Assembly (NCBI GenBank): GCA_013398175.1
Contig: VZRZ01002229.1
Span: 169,899 to 233,898 of the forward strand
Origin: Climacteris rufus
Taxonomy: Eukaryota; Chordata; Aves; Passeriformes; Climacteridae
Direction: 5' to 3'
DNA: 64,000 bases
A program made the position numbers and the translations under genes. How positions within the stretch are numbered: the stretch's first letter is position 1; every line of letters begins with the position of its first letter. This document shows positions 1-9,910 of the stretch, piece after piece. The notes under the pieces were generated by a model that was not told where the DNA came from, made no database searches, and worked only from the letters and a program-made list of their open reading frames with translations.

Positions 1-250
1 ACATCCCGTTGCCCACCAGAGCCGTGCCTGGATCAGCTCCATGGGGTCCCTCCGTGCCAGCGGTACCCGGCCCGTTCCCGGCTCGGATGTCTCCCGGCTG
101 GATGCTACCGGGAGCTGCCCCTCCGCGCCTCTTCCCACAGCCCGGAGCCCGCTCCCGCCGCTGCCCTGTAATTAGCCGGGCCGCGGCTGTGATTAACGCC
201 TCGCCCTGCCCGCACCGCGATTGCGGCAGGGCCGGGGCACGCGGTGGGGC

Positions 251-269
251 GAGGAGGAGGAGGAGGAGG
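251..269 (+). repeat. Short (GAG)n microsatellite
   Basis: Six uninterrupted GAG triplets in GC-rich upstream DNA. A simple repeat with no visible function. Confidence 0.85.
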
Positions 270-356
270 CGGCAGGTGCTGAGCAGCGCCGTGAGTGCCC
301 TGCCTGCTGCCCGGGGTCCCTGTCCGTCCTGCTGTTAGGGGACGTTTCTCCGGGCC

Positions 357-758
357 CAGCTGCTGAAGGTGGCCCAGGAAGCGGTGCTGGAAAGGGTCAT
401 CCTGTCCCCTGCCCCACGAGCCCCAAACACCTTCCCGTGGGGTCCCAGCGGCCGGGCCGCGCTGGGGGTGCCACCGGTGACCCATTTCCCGGTACAGTGG
501 TGCTGGGTGGCCTGGGGACACGTGGCTTTACAGTGAGGGGAGCAGCTTGGTCAGCCCCACCTCGGTATTTTTAACAGGTGACACTGGGGTGAAAGCAGCC
601 AGCCCCGAGTGAGCTTGGGCGCTATTTTGGGCAGGCAGGGCAGCAGGAGGGGGCAGCGGGGGCTGGGGCAGCTGCCGGAGCGCGGTGGCCCTGTGGCAGC
701 CGGGATCCTCGGGCCAGCAGGAGAGGTCAGCTGCCACTGCCCAAATTCTCCACAGCTG
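357..758 (+). promoter_or_regulatory. E-box/MEF2-like cluster upstream of HSPB8
   Basis: CAGCTG E-boxes occur at 357-362, 669-674, 728-733 and 753-758, with a CAGGTG at 575-580 directly after a MEF2-like TATTTTTAA core (566-574). CAGCTG with MEF2-type sites is the usual grammar of muscle promoters, and HSPB8 is known to be high in skeletal and cardiac muscle. The motifs are seen directly; their use is inferred. CAGCTG is common in GC-rich DNA, so some may be chance. Confidence 0.35.
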
Positions 759-830
759 TTTCATCCTCTCCAAAATACTCGGCTGACAGGGCAGGACTTG
801 CAAAACACACACCCCCTCCTCTGAAAGTCG

Positions 831-838
831 TATAAATA
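831..838 (+). promoter_or_regulatory. TATA box of HSPB8
   Basis: TATAAATA stands about 500 bp upstream of the HSPB8 start codon and is the only good TATA element in the proximal region. A TATA box at this place would set transcription start near 858-868 and give a 5' UTR of about 475 nt with no intron. The element is seen; the start site is inferred. Confidence 0.6.
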
Positions 839-859
839 GTACTCGCCCAACGGCTGGAA

Positions 860-1337
860 GGTTAGAGAAGTTTCTGGGCTCCAGGCTCAGGCATTTATTG
901 CAGCTCTCACCCGGGAGCAGCAGGGAAAGTTGCACATAAAGTACTGGCGAGTGAGAGGGGAGAGAGAAGCTTTTTAATCTCAGGATATTTGGTTTTATTA
1001 TTTATTTTCGTTCTCCTGACAAGAAGTTTTATTTTCCTTTCCCCAGTCCTGGGATCGTAGCCAGACAGGAAGCGTTTTCTCACGGCCAGAGAGCTCCCTC
1101 CGTCCTTCCTGCGCTCCTCCGGCTCCCGGTGATTCAGCCCGAATTGATTTTCTCCTCGTCCTTCACCTGGTGCTGGGAAGGAGGCACCGTCCGTGCACAC
1201 CCACAGCCCAGCCGGGGTGGATGCGTCTCCTCCGGGATAGGCTCCCGGGGGAAGTTTGCAGCCAGGAGCAGCCGCGCAGAGGCTGAGGCTCCGTTGGAGA
1301 GCCCGGGGGACGCGCTCAGAGCCCTCCGAAGGAAGGC
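860..1337 (+). other. HSPB8: Predicted 5' UTR of HSPB8
   Basis: Sequence between the inferred start site and the coding ATG. The ATG at 1338 sits in GGAAGGCATGG with G at +4 and G at -3, a good initiation context. The start site is inferred from the TATA position only, so the left edge is approximate. Confidence 0.4.
866..875 (+). promoter_or_regulatory. Dimeric heat-shock element
   Basis: The 10-mer AGAAGTTTCT is a perfect head-to-head pair of nGAAn units, the core recognised by HSF trimers. It lies about 28 bp downstream of the TATA box, so it overlaps or follows the predicted start site. There is no third adjacent perfect unit, so on its own it would be a weak HSE. HSPB8 is a known stress-responsive HSF1 target. 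Confidence 0.45.
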
Positions 1338-1716
1338 ATGGCCGACAGCCAGCTGCCCTTCTCCTGCCATTACCCCGGCAGGCGCAGCCTCCGCGACCCT
1401 TTCCGGGAGCCCGGCCTGACGTCGCGCCTGCTGGACGATGACTTCGGCTTGTCGCCCTTCCCCGGGGACCTGACGGCGGACTGGCCCGACTGGGCTCGGC
1501 CCCGGCTCACCACCACCTGGCCGGGCCCCCTGCGCGCCGGCATCGGCCGCACGCCCCCCATGGCCCCCGCCTACGGCGCCCACTTTGGGGGGTACCCCGA
1601 GAGCCGCAGCCCCGCGCCCTTCCCCCGCGAGCCCTGGAAGGTGTGTGTCAACGTGCACAGCTTCAAACCCGAGGAGCTGACGGTCAAAACCAAGGATGGC
1701 TATGTGGAGGTGTCAG
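1338..1716 (+). CDS. HSPB8: HSPB8 coding exon 1
   Basis: Encodes residues 1-126 plus the first base of Gly127: the variable N-terminal arm and the first strands of the alpha-crystallin domain. It ends at the donor TCAG|GTGAGA. It is longer than in human because of small insertions in the proline/glycine-rich stretch after RPRLTTTWPG. Confidence 0.96.
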
Positions 1717-3854
1717 GTGAGAGCCGAGGCACCGGGGAGGTGGCACTGCCCGCTCGAGGAATCGCTGCAAAGCGCAAAAGCCGCCTTGGTTTTAAGGCGG
1801 CGGCGGCAGCCCGGTGCTTGGGAGCAGGGGAGGGCTGTAGCAGGGTTTTGGGGCAGCTCCAGAGGCAGTTCGGGTGTCATGGGGGGATCCGGCTCACAAG
1901 CCAGGGTGGTTTGCTGCCAAAGTGAAAAGGGACACGCGTCCTTTGGGGTAAATCTCCCTGCTTTCCACCCCGGCCGGCGGCACCCTACAGCGAGGGGCCC
2001 CAGCTCTGCTTGGTTAATTATAGCCAGGGTGAGGCCGGCACGGAGGGAGATTCCCTTTAAAGGGGCCGGGGGAGAAGCTGGGAAGAAGGGAGCAGCTGCT
2101 CCCCAGCCCCCAGCCCAGCCCGGCTCTGAGTTGACCGGAAAAACATCCCTGAAAACTCAGTTAATGGGGGGGGAACAGTGGGTGTGGGGTCCAGCACATC
2201 TGGGGTGGCCACGGGTTCTCTCAGTGTCCATTTAGCCTGGCACCAACATCCCCCACTGCCCCATGGGTCCTCCAGGCTGAGGTCACCAGGGAGGGCTGGG
2301 GGCTGCCCCCCAGCACAGCTCTGGGTGTTTATTTGGAGCTCACAACATCACAGGGGGAAAGCCACAGGTTAGGGGCTTCTGGGCAGCCACTGGCTGATGC
2401 TCCAGGCACAGGGACTCTGGGCCTGACAGAGTGGTGGAAATGAGCCCAGCCTGGGGAGTGGGGCCAGGGGGATGCTGCAACCTCCAAAGGTGTTTGTTTA
2501 TTTTTATTTTCTTAAGCCCCAGCTCTTGGCAGCCTGTGAGACCCCAGTTTCTCATTGGAAACTGTGTCCAGCATCTCCTTCCCCACATGGAGTGGCTCCC
2601 TGAGCCCTCCCCAGAGGAAGGGTTTGCACCAGGGAAGGGAAACAGCTGCTTGGAAAACTTTCCTGTTGGGTTCTGTTGTTGTTGTTTGTTGGGGAAAAAA
2701 TAATCTCCTGGTGAGGTGCTGATGTGGGGTGTTGGCCTTCCCTGCAGGCAAACACGAGGAGCAGCAGGTGGAAGGAGGGATCGTCTCCAAGAACTTCACC
2801 AAGAAAATCCAGTAGGTACCGGTCGGCCTGGCTGAGCTTTGCCGTCCCCGCGCCCCAGCTCACACACTCAGGGACTCTTTCCACCCCAAAATCTGCCTCT
2901 CTGCAGCACGTGTCTGCCTGGTTCGGGCCACAGGGTGATTTCCCAAGGGAGGAAAAAGAGGAGGAGGCCTTTTTTGAGGCGTTCTGTCTGTTCCTGCACG
3001 CCCGGGGCTGCATCTGGGGCCAGTGGGGAGCAGGAGGGGTGCAGCCGGGCACGGCGGGCTGGCACCATCGCCTGCCCCAGAGCCGTGTATCCATGCCCAT
3101 CCCTGCGGATCCCCGCATCTCCATGATGTCAGACAGATCGCTATCGCGTTGACTCACCCGCGGCTCACTTTGGCAACAACAACCGCAAGGGCGAGCCCGG
3201 GGGCCGGCGAGCCCCGACCGATGTGGGGGGCAGAGCCCACCCGCAGGGCCCGCGCGGTGAACAGGGCAAAGCACCGCAGCCCAGGGCATGGGAAGGGTTT
3301 CCTCGGCTGGCAGCGGCTCAGCTTTGCCTTTCCAGGCTGGAGGAGCCCTGAGTGTCCCGGACTCCCGCGGGAAGGCTGCGGCGAGCCCCGCGCCCGCTGC
3401 GCTCCGGCTCCTTTTACGGGCAAGGCTCGCGGCTGACGCGGCAGCGGCGGTGCCATCCCGTCAAACACATCTGCCGGGGACATTAAACAGAGCTCCCAGG
3501 GGCCAGGCCGGCCAGGAGCCCGCTCTAAATATCCCCGGCGCATTCCCAGGCGCTCCGGTAACAACAGAGCCCGGGGGCCGCTGCCTCGCCGTCCGCGCTT
3601 CCCCAAAGCGCTGGGGGGCCGAGGGTCGGGGTTCACCGGGGATGCAACGCGCCCGCGGCTCCTAACCCGTCCCCTCTTTGCTGCCCCCCCGCAGGCTGCC
3701 CTACGAGGTGGATCCCATCACGGTGTTCGCCTCCTTGTCTCCGGAGGGGCTGCTGATCATCGAGGCGCCCCAGATCCCCCCCTACCAGCAGTACGGCGAG
3801 GGCAGCGGCGGCAGCGAGATCCCCGTCGAGAGCCAGGAGGCCGCCTGCACCTGA
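1338..3854 (+). CDS. HSPB8: HSPB8, small heat-shock protein B8 (Hsp22), three coding exons
   Basis: Joining 1338-1716, 2748-2811 and 3695-3854 gives 603 nt and a 200-residue protein (human HSPB8: 196). It is recognised by its N-terminal MADSQLPFSCHYPGR start, the SRLLDDDFG motif (residues 29-37), and an alpha-crystallin domain from about residue 98, opening with WKVCVNVHSFKPEELTVKT and holding GGIVSKNFTKKIQLP and VFASLSPEGLLIIEAP. The end, SQEAACT, matches the family tail. HSPB8 is a cytosolic ATP-independent chaperone that pairs with BAG3 and, with HSP70/CHIP, routes misfolded proteins to autophagy. The first lysine of FTKKIQ (K145 here) aligns with human K141, the motor-neuropathy hot spot, and is the normal lysine. 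No classical C-terminal IxI motif is seen, as is typical of HSPB8. Introns of 1031 and 883 bp obey GT-AG. The gene looks intact. Confidence 0.97.
2748..2811 (+). CDS. HSPB8: HSPB8 coding exon 2
   Basis: A 64-nt exon between acceptor CTTCCCTGCAG and donor CA|GTAGGT. It encodes KHEEQQVEGGIVSKNFTKKI plus two bases of Gln148, the central strands of the alpha-crystallin domain with the disease-associated lysine position. Confidence 0.96.
3150..3156 (+). promoter_or_regulatory. AP-1 site in HSPB8 intron 2
   Basis: A consensus TGACTCA within a CpG-containing part of intron 2. A single 7-mer in a GC-rich intron may be chance; a possible intronic enhancer element, not established. Confidence 0.2.
3695..3854 (+). 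CDS. HSPB8: HSPB8 coding exon 3
   Basis: Follows a C-rich acceptor ending CCGCAG and encodes LPYEVDPITVFASLSPEGLL, the last beta strands, then a divergent tail (QQYGEGSGGSEIPVESQEAACT region) and TGA. The glycine/serine-rich stretch differs from mammals, where this segment is also poorly conserved. Confidence 0.96.
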
Positions 3855-4326
3855 GCGGCACCCGCGGCCCTCCCGCGCCCGGCACCCCCGTCCCCCGTCC
3901 CCCCTGCCCCCGGTGCGGCGTCCGGCCAGCCTCGGGCAGGGGTGGCAGCGCCCGCCACCGCGCTCAGCGCCGGGCCCCGAGCGCTTGCAGCGGCCTGGGG
4001 TGCCGGGGGAGAGATGCTGTGCCCACGGGGCCAAGCGGCAAGGATGTTCCTCCTCGCGGTTGTTGTTTGCTCCGAGTCGCTCGGATGGGATATTTATAAC
4101 AATAGCAAAAAAGGGCCTTTTTTTTTTTCCTCTCTAAAATTGACATGGAAACTCGTAGCTCTGTGTCTTTTCCTCCTCCATGAGTTGTTTTGTTTGTTTT
4201 ATTTTTTTTAAACTACATCTCTGCAAAGGACACGTGTCCAGCGGTGGAGCTTGTTGGTGTGGCCTCCACCCTGAGAAACGCAAACAGTCCTCATGCTTTG
4301 AACGTTGGTTTGGGGTTTTGGTGTTG

Positions 4327-4348
4327 TTTTTTTTTTTTTTTTTTTTTT
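4327..4348 (+). repeat. T22 homopolymer in HSPB8 3' UTR
   Basis: Twenty-two uninterrupted Ts, about 50 nt upstream of the poly(A) signal. The length is likely to vary between individuals and to be subject to sequencing error. Confidence 0.85.
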
Positions 4349-4400
4349 CTTTTTCCATCCCCCCAAAGAGAATTTGTGCTTTTACTTGTCAGACCTGAGG

Positions 4401-4406
4401 AATAAA
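4401..4406 (+). terminator. HSPB8: HSPB8 polyadenylation signal
   Basis: Canonical AATAAA 547 nt after the stop codon, the first one downstream of the coding region, followed by T/GT-rich sequence as expected for cleavage near 4415-4430. Confidence 0.8.
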
Positions 4407-4429
4407 ACCCAGTCGATGTTCTTAGCCTC

Positions 4430-7400
4430 TGCTTGTCTCGGCTGAGCCCGCAGGGTGGGCACGGGGCTGTGGGAGGGCCAGGGGGAGAACAGGGGATGCT
4501 GTGTGCCACCTCCCAGCCTGGCATGGGTCACCTGCATGGAGGGAAGGACAGGAGAGATGTGTGGAGATGCCTGCCCTGATGGGGAATTCCAAGTTCCAGC
4601 TGGCACTGCCCTGGGGAGACATCGAGCCTGGCGAGGACCATGGGCTCATCCTGTCCTTACCCTCTCAAGGGCTTGAAAATGTTTGGGGATGCTAAACCAG
4701 GCTCTGAGCTGGGCAAGTTGGGTTTGCACCACCCCCATTTCCATCTCACAGTGCCAGTTCCCCACCTGCAGCTCTGCAGGGAAGCGCTTCCCTGGTAATT
4801 CCCCAATGGAATGGCAAATTCTTTCTGCTGGGTTCTGGGCACAGCCTTAAAACCATTCCTGGGGGCCAAGCACCGCTTGCCAGCACTCTGCAGTGCCTGG
4901 GGTTAGCAAAGCTGAGGTGTCGTGGGTGGTGGGGCATTTTCTATCGATCTGTGCAGCACCTGGAGCAGGCACCCAGTTTTCCATGGCACCAGGAGCTCAG
5001 AGATAAAAATACAACCTCACATGTTCCACTCGGGCCCATTTGGGATGCGGTTACCAACAACAGCCCATCACGTGCTGTCAGCCCCGGCCCAGCACCCAAG
5101 TGCCACGAAGGCACCCACATTCCAGGTCATGGGGGGGAGCTGGGGACTCTCACCCAGTTTTACAGGTTATATTTAACTTGCAGCAGTTGTCAGGGAGCTG
5201 GGACCCCCGGTGGTGCAGAGCACTGCCAGCCCCAAGCTCAGCCACGCTGGCTCTGCTGGGCTGTGAGCACAGCAATTTTTATGAATAAAATATAATCCTT
5301 GAAAAGTGACACCAGCACTGGGATGGAACGCCAAAAAGTCATGAGTCACAGCTCCAGCCTGTGTCCTTGTGCCACTTGGAGCTGTCATGCCCTGTGGGTG
5401 ACACCTCTCCAGCACAAACTGTCCCTCCTCTTCCTCACCCCTTCAAAGAGTTATTTTTATCACCCTTCTGAAAAAACATCCCCAGGCCCAACCACAAATT
5501 TGTCCCCTTTCATGGGTAGGACCCCAGGGACCCCAGGGGCCACGCTCAGGCCCAGCACCCTGGCTGGATGCCCCAGTGGGCCCCTGGCCCTGCACCCATG
5601 TCTGGCACAGGGCAGCTCCCTCAGCAGGGCTGCAGGTGCAGGGCAGCAGCTGCCAGGGGGGAATGAGACACAACTGAGCCCCTCTCCCACCCTGGGGCAT
5701 TTGGGGAGGGTCCCAGGCTGTAGCAGAACCAGTGCTGGGACAAAGGGAGCTTCAGGCTGAGCTCTGGGGCTGCGGCACTCAGGCGGGAGCTCCAGCTCTT
5801 CTTCCCGCTGATGCTGCAGTTTGAGGTGAGTTTTGTTTTTCTTTAATTGCTCTCTGCTTTATTTGGTTCTGCTTTCTGATGAATTCCTTAATAGTGTCTT
5901 ATAAAAGCTGTTGTAAGCTGCATTAGCAGTAATTTCTTAATGGCTGGGGTTGGCATTGGCAATTAGCACTAAGGACCTCTTCCCTGGGCAGCGTGCTCAG
6001 ACCTGTGCAGACAGCAGCTTTCCAAGCTCTTGGATGGTCTGGAGTATCATAGACTAATGGAATAATTGTAACTGGAGATCTGGAGCTTTTTTAAAGTATG
6101 ATCTGATTATTCGTGTGAAGGAGGTTTTAAACAAGTAACCCCTACTGGTGCTTCTGCAAGTGGAAAAATCAGTTTGGAGACACTGGGGCACTTCTGGCCC
6201 AGCCTCTGCCCCCGTGTCTGAGGAGATGGGGTGGGATGTGTGCTGTTCTGGGGTGCCAGGGGGAGCAGAGCTGGGGCTGGTGGGGAGCAGGAGCTGTTTG
6301 CACACCCTCAGCTCGTGGGTGAGATGCTGGTTTGGAGCCACCAGCCCTGTAACACAGAGAGGTAGTGGCCACCCTGCAATGACACCACATTTATGGGTTT
6401 GGAGCAATTACAGCACAGCAGGTGGTGTCAGAACACATTGTGGTTTGTGGTTCAGTAGCAGCTCTGAGGGACAGGCCATGCATGGGGTGGGACTGGGGGA
6501 GCATCCTCCAGGAGGGGAGGAGTGGGGAGCATCCTGTGGGGCTGAGCCTGCCTGGGGGAGCTCAGGGGGCACTGAGACCTGGGCTGTGCATTTTGGGACC
6601 CTTCTCACGCACAGGAGGAGGAGCAGGATTGTGTTTATCAACAATTCACACTGCACGGGGCGCCCCAGCCACGGCAGCACCTCCCTGCCAGCCCTGTCCC
6701 AGTCATTCCAGGAGGCCAGTGCTCCCTTATTTCTTTTGGAGCAGCTTTAGACTTGCCAATATCCACTTCAGTCAAGACCAAATGATTTTCACTGCTGAAG
6801 GAGACAGAGGAACCATGCTAATCTCACCTTTCAAATCCTGCTCTTGGAGCAACACTGGCACTGCCAGCATGTGGCTGTTCCTGGATGGGGGAGGGAGAGG
6901 AGCACGTGCTTGGAAGATTTTTTTTCTAAGAAGCCAGTTCTGATAAAATACACAACACACCTGAAAGGGCTGGTGGAATTAAATACTGAATGTTGGGCAA
7001 TTTGCAATGGGCACTGATGGGGCAGCAACAGGAACAAGGAGTGTGAGGAGTGGGCCTGCCCTGGGAGAGGAGCTCCAGTGGAAATCCAGCAGTTCCTGAT
7101 GCATCTCAGGACCACGAGCTTGCAAGCTCAGCTCTGACCCCAGCAAAGCTCTCCTGGGCAGCTGGAGGGAACCATGGGTGGTCAATGCAGATTTTTTGCT
7201 TTGGGAATTTCTGGTGGTCCCTCCTGGAGCACAAGAGGGTGATTCCCAGTGCTGCTGACACAGAGCTGGAATGGGCTGGTGGGGAGGGCTCAGCACCATG
7301 AGATAAGGGGCTCCAGCATGGGAAAGCAGCCTCAGAGGAGCTGCTGGCTGCTGGAAGGGGCTGAAGGACGTGAGGAGATAAGGATAAGGTCACCCCAGCC

Positions 7401-9804
7401 GTGGGAGAGCTCTCCAGGCAGCTCAGTGGCAGGAGGCTGGGTGTGAGGAGGCTGAAGAATCCTCCTGGCTGTGTCCTGCTGTCTGTCCCAAGCTGCTGAG
7501 GAGCTGTGGGGCACCACCTGCCCTCTGCAAGGCAGGGACACGGGGCAGTGGGGCCAAGCAGTTCTGAGCCCAGTTCACGTCCCACCAGGGCTGGGGTGGG
7601 GAGCACGTGGCTCCCAGCAGGGCACCAGCTCCCAGCCTGTCCCAGAGGATTTATTTTCCTAAAATGGAAGCAAAAGCTGAATTGATTTATTTTGGCTGGC
7701 AGCATGTGGAGCTGGGTAAATAATCCACAAGAAGCTCCGGAGCTGTCCAGATCCACCAGGCACCTCCAGAGACCCGGGCTCTGCTCCTAAAAGAATGGGG
7801 TTGGTCTGATTTTCCAAGTGCCCAGCTCCCATGGCAGGAGCAGCTCCCACACCCCGTCCATCCCTGCTCTGGGCAGCACCACTCTCACACCCACTCGTGC
7901 CCTGCAGGGATGCCCTTGATGTCTCTCTCTTGCTCCCTGCTGGATCTCACTGTTGGACCATCCTGTGGGGCCCTGGGGTGCCCACAGAGCCCCTGTTGTT
8001 GGCTGCTTGTGCTTTCCAGCCCCTCTGGGAGGCTCTGCACAGCTCTGCACATGCAGGAGCTCAGCCTGACTTCCTCCAGCATCCTCCCCCTCGGTCCCTG
8101 GGGCTCCAGGAGACGTGCAGCTCTCCAGGCTCTTGCTTGGAGTAGGAGTAGCTGGTTCCTGCTGCTGCAGTTCATCCATCTGGCTTTGCACAGGGGATTT
8201 GGTGTAACACTTCCAGGTGGTTTTCCCCTCTCAGAGCCCTCTGGAGCATCCCTGGCTCCCCAAGGGTTTTTCAGTATTTCTCACACCAAACTGGGCTGCT
8301 TTGGTATGAGCCAGTCCCTTTTCCCTGAGAAAATATCCTGTAACCACCCAGGTGTTTCTCTGCTGTAGCTGAGGCCATTTGGGAGTTTTCATGGTTCTCT
8401 TTGGGAGTTACTCTTCTGTTGGAGATTTTTGCTTTCAGGCAAAAATTTTTTGCTTTGGTCTCTGCTTGCAAAGGGAATCTCATCTGCTTTATTTTGGATG
8501 TCTCCAAAGGGAACACTTTGCCACGTGACAGCCGTGGGGACAGAGAAGCAAAAACTTTTTTTTTCCTAATGAAAGAACCCAATGTCACAGAAATAACCTT
8601 CCCTGCTTGACCATATGGCCTTTCTCTCCCTTCCAAATTAAAGACTGGAAAGCCATGAAATGGCTCAGCCACATTTGGGAGCAAATCAAGAAGTTCCTGA
8701 AGCTTCACCCATCCCAGCAGAGGGAAGGGGAGGAGAGATCCCTGTGGATAAAGCAGGGCTGTTTATGGCATTGTGTTCTGGGTGCTTCTGCCTGTGCCCA
8801 CCTCAGGAGGGGACTGGGTGGGCCCTGTGACCCCCCCAGCAGCACAGACCCTGCTGGGTGGGCAGTGTGGGTGACCCTGGTGTTGAACATCCATGGAATT
8901 GCGGGTGGTTCTGGGCACCAACTCCTCCCAGCCACAAACTCCCCCCCTCCTGAGCTGCAGCCAGAGGAAGGAGACTTTTCTCCTGTTTGTTTTCTTTTGT
9001 CACTCTTTAGACCCAGTTGCAAACGCTGCTGATAATTGAGGGCTCTCTTGCCATTTGGGTGAGGCACTGAAGTGCAGCCTCCTGCTCCCAGCCAGATGCT
9101 CCCCAGCAAACCCGTCCTGGAGGAGGGGCAAATTTTGGCTTAATTTTTCTTCTTTCATATTCCAACAAAAACCTCCCTATCCGAGGCAGCCTTGGAAAGC
9201 TCTCCTAATTAAAAGACCTCCTTGAAATGCATTGTAGCAGCCAAGGAGGGTGGTTATGAAGCACAAAAAGCCTGCAGAAGAGCTCATTAAAACAATAAAT
9301 TACAACTAATTAGAATAAATCAAGCTAAATCATCTCCAGTGTGAAGGTAAAATGAGGTGTGAGTGAGTGGTTTTAATAAAGATGGTGCTAATCCCAAGCT
9401 CCTCTTTAAAATGATGGTGAGTCCTGCTGCTGGGACTGGGGTGGAAAACAGCCATGGACAAAAGGGAAAGTGCAGCTGATGGGATTTGTGATGATGTCCC
9501 AACCTGAGCTCTGCAGTGGGTTTGGGGGTAGCACAGCACCCACAGCGGCTCACAGAGGTCAGTTTGCTCACTTTGGCTTTTATTTCTGTTTAATTTGCCA
9601 TGCACCAGGTGGCTGTGAGGTTCTGCTCCTCTCTCTCGTATCTCTTCATCAGCGCAGCCACGGCTAAATGACTTCTCTGCATAATTAGCAGTGAGATCAT
9701 CACAGCCGCCTTGGCTCCCAGTCCTTCCTCCTCTGGTCTCCAAAGAGCTGCTCAAAACAAGGGAGAGCAGGGAGGGGTGGGTGAGGCAGTGGGATGAGAG
9801 CCCT
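4430..9804. other. GC-rich intergenic DNA
   Basis: No gene is recognised. Several open frames of 100-220 codons exist on both strands (for example the minus strand at 7106-7756), but their translations are low-complexity in G, P, S, L and W, with no domain, no matching splice sites and comparable open frames on the opposite strand. Two AT-rich islands (about 5820-5970 and 9160-9330) rich in TAAT/ATTA cores stand out against the background. Confidence 0.55.
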
Positions 9805-9910
9805 GCCAGCCTGGATGGCTCTGAGCAACCTCCGAGGGGAAGGTGCTCCTGCCCAGGGCAGGGTTGGAACGAGATGGGCTTCAGGCTCCTTTCCCATCCC
9901 AACCAATCTG
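9805..9910 (+). mobile_element. CR1 LINE fragment, 3' end, + orientation
   Basis: The order of CCTGGATGGCTCTGAGCAAC, a CTGCCCAGGGCAGG block, GGTTGGAACGAGATG and CCCATCCCAACC matches the 3' end of avian CR1 elements read forward. It is diverged and lacks a clear terminal ATTCTATGATTCT repeat. Recognised from memory of the avian consensus, not by alignment. Confidence 0.6.

Larger units (their letters stand above)
1..830. other. GC-rich region upstream of HSPB8
   Basis: No gene is recognised here. The stretch is GC-rich with many CpGs, especially at 100-320. Open frames on both strands look like by-products of base composition: they are rich in P, G, A and R, lack domain signatures and have no convincing splice structure. 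It probably holds the proximal regulatory DNA of HSPB8. Confidence 0.6.
3855..4425 (+). other. HSPB8: HSPB8 3' UTR
   Basis: Runs from the TGA to about 20 nt past the AATAAA. The first part is GC-rich, the last part U-rich with a T22 run. The cleavage point is estimated from the signal position and the GT-rich sequence that follows. Confidence 0.7.

Noticed and set aside
2552..3289. 245-codon minus-strand frame antisense to HSPB8
   Set aside because: It overlaps HSPB8 introns and exon 2 on the opposite strand, is Pro/Arg/Gly-rich and has no domain; explained by GC content.
7106..7756. 216-codon minus-strand frame
   Set aside because: Leu/Ser/Pro-rich low-complexity translation in GC-rich DNA with no family features.
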